Source of the DNA: Fibrobacterota bacterium
Lineage (GTDB): Bacteria > Fibrobacterota > Chitinivibrionia > Chitinivibrionales > JANQEN01
Reading direction: 5' to 3'
Assembly: GCA_030619215.1 (NCBI GenBank)
Contig: JAUXBV010000036.1
Span: 1-12,751, forward strand
DNA: 12,751 nucleotides
Shown: one piece after another, positions 8,035-12,751 of the stretch
Numbering within the stretch: position 1 is the stretch's first letter
Layout of the letters: the number at the start of each line of letters is the position of its first letter
Position numbers and translations under genes: made by a program
The notes under the pieces: model-generated
The model's input: only the letters and a program-made list of their open reading frames with translations
Databases searched by the model: none
Told to the model about the DNA's origin: nothing

Positions 8035-8064
8035 TTGACTTGCTTTAAAGAAATAAAGTATTAT
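8035..8064 (+). promoter_or_regulatory. Predicted sigma70-type promoter for the lipoprotein/LysM unit
   Basis: TTGACT (8035-8040) and TATTAT (8059-8064) are separated by 18 bases, each matching the consensus at five of six positions. The upstream ~60 bases are strongly AT-rich, like an UP element. It lies in the only gap above 250 bases in the window (7881-8149), which otherwise shows no gene. Transcription would start near 8071, giving a leader of about 80 bases before ATG 8150. Confidence 0.6.
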
Positions 8065-8072
8065 ATTATAAT

Positions 8073-8086
8073 GTAATTGAAATTAC
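8073..8086 (+). promoter_or_regulatory. Small palindrome at the predicted transcription start (possible operator)
   Basis: GTAATT and AATTAC form a perfect 6-base inverted repeat around GA, located about +2 to +16 from the predicted start site. The position suits a repressor operator, but the sequence is AT-rich and short, so chance is a fair alternative. Confidence 0.3.
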
Positions 8087-8131
8087 TTGTTTCGAAAATT
8101 AATAGTAAATTTCATAAAAACTATATGGCCC

Positions 8132-8140
8132 GGGAGGAGG
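8132..8140 (+). promoter_or_regulatory. Strong ribosome binding site deciding the lipoprotein start
   Basis: GGGAGGAGG ends nine bases before ATG 8150. It supports that start over the in-frame TTG at 8087, which would add 21 residues ahead of the signal peptide and has no ribosome site. Confidence 0.8.
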
Positions 8141-8149
8141 TTTAAACTT

Positions 8150-8425
8150 ATGAAGTATTTCAAAATAATATCAAGGTTGATATTGATTGGTACATTTGTA
8201 TGTATGTGTGGAATGGTAGGGTGTACACCAAAACCTAGCCAGGAGGAATTACAAAGACTTGAAGAAGCAAGAAGTGCTGCAGAGAGTGCAGAAAGGAAAT
8301 TGGCTGAACTAAGACAGGAGCGTATGAATCTTGAGAGCCAGCTGAGCCAGAAGGAAGCGGAATTGAGAGAGCATGAAGCGGAGATCGTTGATCTCAAAGA
8401 AAAAATGGAAGCCCATAATCAATAG
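8150..8425 (+). CDS. Small coiled-coil lipoprotein
   Basis: 91 residues. Residues 1-24 are a lipoprotein signal peptide (basic start, hydrophobic core about 10-21) ending in the lipobox M-V-G-C, with C25 as the lipidated cysteine. After a short 'TPKPSQ' spacer, residues 30-90 are a highly charged Glu/Arg/Lys/Ala/Leu-rich stretch with heptad character ('LQRLEEARSAAESAERKLAELR'), predicted as one long coiled coil. The residue after Cys is Thr, with no Asp at +2, so outer-membrane sorting is possible by E. coli rules, which may not apply here. It is followed 24 bases later by a secreted coiled-coil/LysM protein, so the pair may act together, for example tying the outer membrane to peptidoglycan in a role like Lpp; that is inference. 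I do not recognise a named family. A start at the far upstream TTG 8087 was rejected. Confidence 0.82.
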   Translation: MKYFKIISRLILIGTFVCMCGMVGCTPKPSQEELQRLEEARSAAESAERKLAELRQERMNLESQLSQKEAELREHEAEIVDLKEKMEAHNQ

Positions 8426-8449
8426 TCTGAAAATATAAGGGGATTAAAA

Positions 8450-9199
8450 ATGAAATTTATAAAATCAATACTCTTTTGCTGTTGCCTTTTTACTGTTTCA
8501 GCCTTTGCAGCGGATCCGGTATGGCAATTTCAAGAGAATCCTGAAGAATATGATACCATGACAATGGAATCGTATGAAATAGTACTTGCTGCCGCACTCC
8601 AGCGTGAAAAAGTTGCCAAAGAACAAATTGCACAGGAGCAGGCACTAATTGAAAGCCTCAGACAGCAACTTCTTGATATTGATCAGCGCATTGCAGCGCT
8701 CATTCAAGAAAAGTATGATATTTTGGGAATAACCGAACAGGATGTTATTGATGCAGAGAATGAAATTGCAGCGATACGCCAGGAACTTGAACTGCTCTTA
8801 GGCCTCACTCCTGAAGAATTATTAAAGCGCATGAGTGATATTAAGAAGCTGGAAGCCCGTATTGCTGCGTTAAAGAGAAAACCCGTTTCATATCTGTGGC
8901 GTATACGGGACCAGATAATAGAACTTGAAGACCTGCTTGCACGGGTAAAAGCGAATTTACCTGACAAGCTTTCTCAATACACCGTAAGACTAGTCCCGGA
9001 AAGACGGGATTGTTTATGGCGTATTGCTGAATACCCGGAAATTTATGAAGATCCTGCACAGTGGCCAAAAATTTATCGGGCCAATAAAACGACGATAGAT
9101 CGTGGTTATAACAGTTATCTTAACAACGTGGAGGAATCAAAATACTCCCGTTCGGAAGATCTTATTTTCCCGGGGCAGGTATTTGATATACCCAGATAA
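8450..9199 (+). CDS. Periplasmic coiled-coil protein with C-terminal LysM domain
   Basis: 249 residues. AAGGGGA (8437-8443) supports ATG 8450. Residues 1-20 are a signal peptide ending A-F-A before A21. Residues about 45-168 are charged and helical with heptad features, with a Pro/Gly break near 118-122. Residues 177-248 look like a LysM peptidoglycan-binding domain: 'YTVRLVPERRDCLWRIAE', 'WPKIYRANK', then 'DLIFPGQVFDIP'. The domain is longer than the usual ~45 residues because of an insert of about 20 residues (217-236) between the second helix and the last strand. LysM domains bind N-acetylglucosamine-containing glycans, so a cell-wall-attached envelope role is likely. It is probably co-transcribed with the upstream lipoprotein and ends at the terminator at 9261-9295. 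No catalytic domain is seen. Confidence 0.82.
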   Translation: MKFIKSILFCCCLFTVSAFAADPVWQFQENPEEYDTMTMESYEIVLAAALQREKVAKEQIAQEQALIESLRQQLLDIDQRIAALIQEKYDILGITEQDVIDAENEIAAIRQELELLLGLTPEELLKRMSDIKKLEARIAALKRKPVSYLWRIRDQIIELEDLLARVKANLPDKLSQYTVRLVPERRDCLWRIAEYPEIYEDPAQWPKIYRANKTTIDRGYNSYLNNVEESKYSRSEDLIFPGQVFDIPR

Positions 9200-9260
9200 T
9201 TTTAATTTAACTGGTATTTGTTGAACTACTATCCTGAATTAAATAAATTACTTTAGAAGT

Positions 9261-9295
9261 GGCTTGAATCAGTAATGGTTCGAGCCTGTTTTTTT
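9261..9295 (+). terminator. Rho-independent terminator after the LysM gene
   Basis: GGCTTGAA (9261-9268) pairs with TTCGAGCC (9279-9286) over all eight positions, including one G-U pair, with a 10-base loop. It is followed by TGTTTTTTT (9287-9295). It lies 62 bases after the LysM stop and only 28 bases before the pgpH start. Confidence 0.85.
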
Positions 9296-9323
9296 ATATT
9301 AAAATTTATCAAAATCTTTTTTC

Positions 9324-11654
9324 ATGGCTAAAGAGCGAAAAAATACCGCTACAACGGTTACACCTAAAACTATTAAGGATACAACTTCCATTACAATACT
9401 TATTGGGTCAAAAAAAGTACGTTTACCCAAGTTCATAACATGGCCTGTTGTTGTACTTTTTGGGACGGCAGTTGCCTTAATACTTCTTTTCCCTTACACT
9501 TCTACTGTTCAAAGTTTTCATCTGGCTAAAGAGGGCGATGTGTCAAAGGAAACGATTATTGCACCATTAACCTTTGACATTAAAAAATCAAAGGAGGAGC
9601 TTAACAGAGATCGCAAAGATGCAAAGGATCAGGTGTTAGAGGTGTTTGATCGTGATCATAAAAAGCAAAAGCTTGTTCATAATAAACTTCTTGAGCTTCG
9701 CTCAGATATATTAATTTTAACCGATACTAAAATAAGTGATACATTGAAATCAAAAATCATGGTAAAGTTAAAAAGGGAATTGTCGGATAATACTATTAAA
9801 ACAATTCAAGAGCGGCCATACCTCCTTGATGATGCCCTTTTTCAAGCGGATCAAATGCTTGGGACCGGTATTATGAGCATTCTTCTTATTCCCTCAGAAC
9901 AAAGACTGGAGGGGATGAGAGTAAAATATAATGTTGGATTTGAAAATCATCTGATGTATGATAAGACATTTATAACACTCAGGAATGATTCCAGTGAAAT
10001 TACGGTGAACCATACGGACCTTCCCGTTAAGGAGGAAGCACTTGAAATTATCATTCATATGTTAAAAGTTGAACGTATGTTTGACAAGGAAGCGCTCAAT
10101 TCAATATATGAGCTTTTTGATGTATACCTCCTTCCTAATATAATCCACAATGGAAAAGAAACCGAACAGAGAGTGCGTAAAGCTTCCCGGTCTGTACTTA
10201 CGACAAAAGGGAAAGTGATAAAGGATACAGAGATAGTCCGTAAGCATCAGGAAGTAACTGCGGATATTGTAGAGAAGCTTAAGTCTCTGCATGTGGCGAT
10301 TGAGTTAAAACAATACGGACAGGAAACCCGAAGAATTTTACAGTCAAACATTGGTAAAATTCTCCTTATTTTTATTTTCCTTATTTTTATTGGATTTTAT
10401 TTAATCCACTTTCATCACGATAAGGTTGCAGATCTGAAACATCTTATTGCCCTTGCCACCATTATCATATTACAGCTGGCTATTATTCGTATCGCGCTTC
10501 TTATTGTTCCAAGGCTATTTGAAAGCGGAACTGAAATCAGTGCGATTATACCTGAATATATTATTCCGACGGCTGTTGCTTCAATACTGGTAGTTATACT
10601 ATTCGATTTGAGGATGGGTATAATTGCCACTCTTTTTATTTCACTCTATTTTGGAGTTGCACTTTCGTTTAATCATTCGTTCTTTATCTATTCCCTGTTG
10701 GGAGGGTTTATAGCAGGGTTCGCCACACAGAAAATTCGATATCGCTGGGACTTTTTTAAAGCAATACCGCCGATGATAGGTATTTGTACATTATTTATTG
10801 TTATTTGGAGCCTGTTAAGTTATAAGTTTTCGCCTATGGTTGTAACTCAGAATATTGGCCTTGGTATTATCAACTGTATTATTACAATATTTCTGGCAAT
10901 GATGTTTGTTATTGTATTTGAAAATCTCTTTGATATCACGACTAACATGACACTGGGTGAATTCTCAGATATGAATCATCCGCTTCTTAAGCGTCTTTCG
11001 ATAGAGGCCGCAGGAACATACAATCATAGTGTACTGGTTGCAAACCTTGCTGAGTCTGCCGCGGAAAAGGTAGAGGCTAATCCTCTTTTAACCCGTGTCG
11101 CTTCCTATTATCATGATGTTGGAAAGATATCAAAACCAAATTATTTTGTAGAAAACCAGAAGATGGAAAAGAATATACACGACAAGCTATCGCCGAATAT
11201 GAGCGCACTGATAATTTCATCACATGTCAAAGACGGACTTGAGCTTGCAAAGAAGTACAAATTGCCTTCAACCCTGAAGAGTGCGATATCGGAACACCAT
11301 GGAACCAGTACCGTATCGTTTTTTTACGAAAAAGCTTTGGAGCAGGATCCGCATAATCAGGTAAAGGAGAAGGATTTTTGCTACCCGGGACCGCGCCCTC
11401 AATCGAAAGAGAATGCCATAATAATGCTTGCGGATTCGGTTGAAGCCGCATCACGAAGCCTGTCAACATCTTCTCCAAAGATGCTTCGAACCCTTGTAAA
11501 AAAGATCATTCATGATAAATTTGCTTCATCACAGCTTGATGAATGCGACCTTACTTTTAAGGACCTTGATAAGATTATAGCGGGCTTTATGCCTGTTCTT
11601 CAGGGAATTTTTCATACAAGGATAGAATATCCATCAAAAAAAGCAGGAGAGTAG
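9324..11654 (+). CDS. pgpH: PgpH/YqfF-type 7TM-HD phosphodiesterase (probable cyclic-di-AMP hydrolase)
   Basis: 776 residues with the full family architecture: one N-terminal membrane segment (about 38-57), a large extracytoplasmic 7TMR-HDED region (about 60-340), a block of seven membrane segments (about 344-533) and a cytoplasmic HD phosphodiesterase domain (about 560-765). The metal and catalytic pattern is complete: H568 ('TYNHSVLVA'), H597-D598 ('YYHDVGK'), H634 ('SSHVKDG'), H658-H659 ('EHHGT') and D704 ('MLADSVEA'). Characterised PgpH proteins degrade c-di-AMP, a messenger tied to osmolyte and cell-wall control; that substrate is inferred from the family here. No diadenylate cyclase is in the window. 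The ATG at 9324 has no Shine-Dalgarno; the leader is almost pure A/T, and a terminator sits just upstream. A HAMP-domain gene follows two bases after the stop. Confidence 0.92.
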   Translation: MAKERKNTATTVTPKTIKDTTSITILIGSKKVRLPKFITWPVVVLFGTAVALILLFPYTSTVQSFHLAKEGDVSKETIIAPLTFDIKKSKEELNRDRKDAKDQVLEVFDRDHKKQKLVHNKLLELRSDILILTDTKISDTLKSKIMVKLKRELSDNTIKTIQERPYLLDDALFQADQMLGTGIMSILLIPSEQRLEGMRVKYNVGFENHLMYDKTFITLRNDSSEITVNHTDLPVKEEALEIIIHMLKVERMFDKEALNSIYELFDVYLLPNIIHNGKETEQRVRKASRSVLTTKGKVIKDTEIVRKHQEVTADIVEKLKSLHVAIELKQYGQETRRILQSNIGKILLIFIFLIFIGFYLIHFHHDKVADLKHLIALATIIILQLAIIRIALLIVPRLFESGTEISAIIPEYIIPTAVASILVVILFDLRMGIIATLFISLYFGVALSFNHSFFIYSLLGGFIAGFATQKIRYRWDFFKAIPPMIGICTLFIVIWSLLSYKFSPMVVTQNIGLGIINCIITIFLAMMFVIVFENLFDITTNMTLGEFSDMNHPLLKRLSIEAAGTYNHSVLVANLAESAAEKVEANPLLTRVASYYHDVGKISKPNYFVENQKMEKNIHDKLSPNMSALIISSHVKDGLELAKKYKLPSTLKSAISEHHGTSTVSFFYEKALEQDPHNQVKEKDFCYPGPRPQSKENAIIMLADSVEAASRSLSTSSPKMLRTLVKKIIHDKFASSQLDECDLTFKDLDKIIAGFMPVLQGIFHTRIEYPSKKAGE

Positions 11655-11656
11655 GT

Positions 11657-12268
11657 ATGACAACAGAGAAAAAATTTGAACGGAAACACTTTTTTATTGA
11701 TCGTAAGCTCCAGGGCAGATATATGATGACATTCTTCATTCCAATGTTGATAATGCTCGTTTTTATGATATTTACCTTATATATAGCTTCACACAGCCTT
11801 GTTAAGACAGCGTCAACCATCGTTAAAATGGATATACAGAATCAGATTACCCTTCAATTTCAGGATGAGCTGGAACCTTCAATTCAATCGTATAAAAGTT
11901 TATTAAAAGAAATTAATATGTATCTACGTAATTTTCCTGAGAATAAAAGATATCGCGGCGCTGTATTATCATCGCTATTATGGGTTTTTGGGATCGGCCT
12001 ATTATTTGTTATAGTTCAGCTGGTGCTTTTAACGATTTTCTTTTCTCATAAGGTGGCGGGACCGGTCTATCGGTTTGAAATGACATGCCATGACATTATT
12101 GATGGTAAATATACCGTTAAAATCAAGCTGCGCAAAGGAGACGAGATGCAGAATCTCGCAACCCTGTTAAATGAGGTAATTGCCAGGTCCCGCGAGAGAC
12201 TCCTTGGGCTTAAAAATGCCGAAACTGAGGAAGAAAAACAGAAAATTGTAAACTCTTTAGAACTTTAG
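11657..12268 (+). CDS. Two-TM HAMP-domain membrane protein without an output domain
   Basis: 203 residues. The start is two bases after the pgpH stop, with AGGAGA (11645-11650) inside the end of pgpH, so translation is likely coupled. A basic cytoplasmic N-terminus is followed by TM1 (about 25-46), a short periplasmic loop (47-103), TM2 (about 104-129), then a HAMP-like region (about 130-180) with the conserved proline in 'SHKVAGPVYRFE' and the 'LRKGDEMQNLATLLNEV' second helix. The last ~20 residues are a charged tail. Stand-alone proteins of this sort resemble the N-terminal half of a chemoreceptor or histidine kinase but lack the methyl-accepting, kinase or cyclase domain. It may pass a membrane signal to a partner, and PgpH is the obvious candidate from gene position; that is inference. 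It is not truncated in an obvious way, as the ORF ends cleanly. Confidence 0.78.
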   Translation: MTTEKKFERKHFFIDRKLQGRYMMTFFIPMLIMLVFMIFTLYIASHSLVKTASTIVKMDIQNQITLQFQDELEPSIQSYKSLLKEINMYLRNFPENKRYRGAVLSSLLWVFGIGLLFVIVQLVLLTIFFSHKVAGPVYRFEMTCHDIIDGKYTVKIKLRKGDEMQNLATLLNEVIARSRERLLGLKNAETEEEKQKIVNSLEL

Positions 12269-12270
12269 CA

Positions 12271-12300
12271 TTGACAACCTCTTTCAATATTAACTAATTT
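12271..12300 (+). promoter_or_regulatory. Possible promoter for the small membrane protein and tRNA genes
   Basis: A perfect TTGACA (12271-12276) begins two bases after the HAMP gene stop. The best -10 at 18-base spacing is TAATTT (12295-12300), only a half match. It would start transcription about 25 bases before ATG 12331 and could drive the small ORF and both tRNAs. Confidence 0.35.
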
Positions 12301-12330
12301 AGAGGGTCTATTTTAGAATAGGATGGCTGT

Positions 12331-12555
12331 ATGGAAGGACCAATATTCTCTTCTGTAAATTTTCGACTCCTTGGAATATGTATTGTGGCATTGATTATTG
12401 GGTATATTTTTCTGGGCCAGGGACCGGTATATAACCATATGTCATGGAGCATCGCTCCTGTAATACTTGTTGCGGTATATTGTATCCTTATACCGGTTAC
12501 CATTTTATATAAAAAGAAAAAAAATAATACGGATAAGAAAAAAAAGGGCGTTTAG
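12331..12555 (+). CDS. Small two-TM membrane protein of unknown function
   Basis: 74 residues. The ATG at 12331 has GGATGG (12321-12326) close upstream. Two hydrophobic helices (about 12-29 and 40-60) are separated by a short loop 'GQGPVYNHMSWS'; the tail after residue 60 is Lys-rich ('KKKKNNTDKKKKGV'), which by the positive-inside rule puts the C-terminus in the cytoplasm. It resembles the small two-helix membrane proteins (DUF3098-like) seen in Bacteroidetes, but I am not sure of the family. Its stop codon TAG at 12553-12555 lies inside the tRNA-Val gene, so the two genes overlap by 10 bases. The A-rich run encoding the tail could be prone to slippage. Confidence 0.68.
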   Translation: MEGPIFSSVNFRLLGICIVALIIGYIFLGQGPVYNHMSWSIAPVILVAVYCILIPVTILYKKKKNNTDKKKKGV

Positions 12556-12620
12556 CTCAGCTGGTATAGAGTACCTGCCTTACAAGCAGGTGGTCGTAGG
12601 TTCGAATCCTACAACGCCCA
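12546..12620 (+). tRNA. tRNA-Val (anticodon UAC)
   Basis: A full cloverleaf is visible. Acceptor GGGCGTT (12546-12552) pairs with AACGCCC (12613-12619), followed by discriminator A12620. The D stem is GCTC/GAGT (one G-U), the anticodon stem is CCTGC/GCAGG with loop CTTACAA and anticodon TAC at 12581-12583, and the T stem is GTAGG/CCTAC around TTCGAAT. UAC decodes GUA and other Val codons. No CCA is encoded; the next bases are GAT. Its first 10 bases overlap the end of the small membrane-protein gene. Confidence 0.96.
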
Positions 12621-12628
12621 GATACCAT

Positions 12629-12671
12629 GGTTGAGGTTGAGTCAAGCACCGGAGCCGGGAGTTCCTCAACC
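12629..12671 (+). repeat. Inverted repeat in the spacer between two tRNA genes
   Basis: GGTTGAGG (12629-12636) and CCTCAACC (12664-12671) form a perfect 8-base stem around a 27-base loop containing two CCGG blocks. The 74-base spacer (12621-12694) is clearly GC-richer than the surrounding intergenic DNA. No U-tract follows, so a terminator is unlikely; in a tRNA precursor it would be an inter-tRNA hairpin for nuclease processing. Confidence 0.55.
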
Positions 12672-12694
12672 TTAGTTTCAGCTTCAAGAGTCAC

Positions 12695-12751
12695 GGACCC
12701 TTGGTGCAGTTGGTTAGCACGCCGGCCTGTCAAGCCGGAGGTCACGGGTTC
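12695..12751 (+). tRNA. tRNA-Asp (anticodon GUC), cut by the right edge
   Basis: The 5' acceptor strand GGACCCT (12695-12701), D stem GTGC/GCAC around AGTTGGTTA, anticodon stem CCGGC/GCCGG with loop CTGTCAA and anticodon GTC at 12729-12731, variable loop AGGTC, and the start of the T arm ACGGG-TTC are all present. The rest of the T arm and the 3' acceptor strand are outside the window. Confidence 0.92.

Noticed and set aside
8087..8149. TTG start for the lipoprotein, adding 21 residues
   Set aside because: No ribosome site before it, and it would place a charged segment ahead of a complete lipoprotein signal peptide. ATG 8150 has a strong Shine-Dalgarno.
12557..12745. Antisense 62-residue ORF over the two tRNAs, containing CRIRTYDHLLVRQVLY
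   Set aside because: This peptide is the well-known false translation of the reverse strand of tRNA genes; both tRNAs beneath it fold correctly.
12627..12751. Forward open frame from ATG 12627 through tRNA-Asp
   Set aside because: No ribosome site, runs straight through a tRNA, and the translated sequence has no protein-like character beyond being open.
1..12751. CRISPR arrays, insertion sequences, phage or defence genes
   Set aside because: No regularly spaced repeats, transposase or phage motifs seen. The only long repeat is the two-copy 25-mer between bamA and skp.

Overview
The window reads as a chromosomal segment from a moderately AT-rich, diderm, LPS-making bacterium. All recognisable genes lie on the + strand. 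The order tamB-like, bamA, skp/ompH, lpxD, lpxC-fabZ fusion, lpxA is an outer-membrane biogenesis cluster. The fusion of LpxC to FabZ, together with the lpxD/lpxC-fabZ/lpxA order, points to the Bacteroidetes/Chlorobi/Fibrobacteres (FCB) superphylum or a related candidate phylum. A finer placement is not possible from this sequence alone.

Layout. Positions 1-1549 hold the 3' part of a tamB-like gene, apparently split by a one-base frameshift near 1049. Positions 1633-3885 encode BamA (signal peptide, five POTRA domains, 16-strand barrel). A 214-base gap follows; it carries a perfect 25-base direct repeat and a hairpin. Positions 4100-7880 encode Skp/OmpH, LpxD, LpxC-FabZ and LpxA with short spacers, probably one operon. 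Together these genes cover outer-membrane protein insertion and chaperoning plus the first steps of lipid A synthesis. lpxB does not follow lpxA.

An AT-rich 269-base gap (7881-8149) holds a good sigma70-type promoter and a small palindrome. It leads into a two-gene unit: a small coiled-coil lipoprotein and a periplasmic coiled-coil/LysM protein, closed by a strong rho-independent terminator at 9261-9295. Next come a PgpH/YqfF-type 7TM-HD protein (probable cyclic-di-AMP phosphodiesterase), a two-TM HAMP-domain protein two bases downstream, and a 74-residue two-TM protein of unknown function. The stop codon of that last gene lies inside a tRNA-Val(UAC) gene. A tRNA-Asp(GUC) is cut by the right edge.

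Most of the window is conserved envelope machinery; I do not see a clear new defence, mobile or biosynthetic system. The points most worth checking are the tamB frameshift, the structured repeat between bamA and skp, the 2-TM gene/tRNA overlap, the lipoprotein/LysM pair, and the terminator-like hairpin directly before the leaderless-looking pgpH gene.
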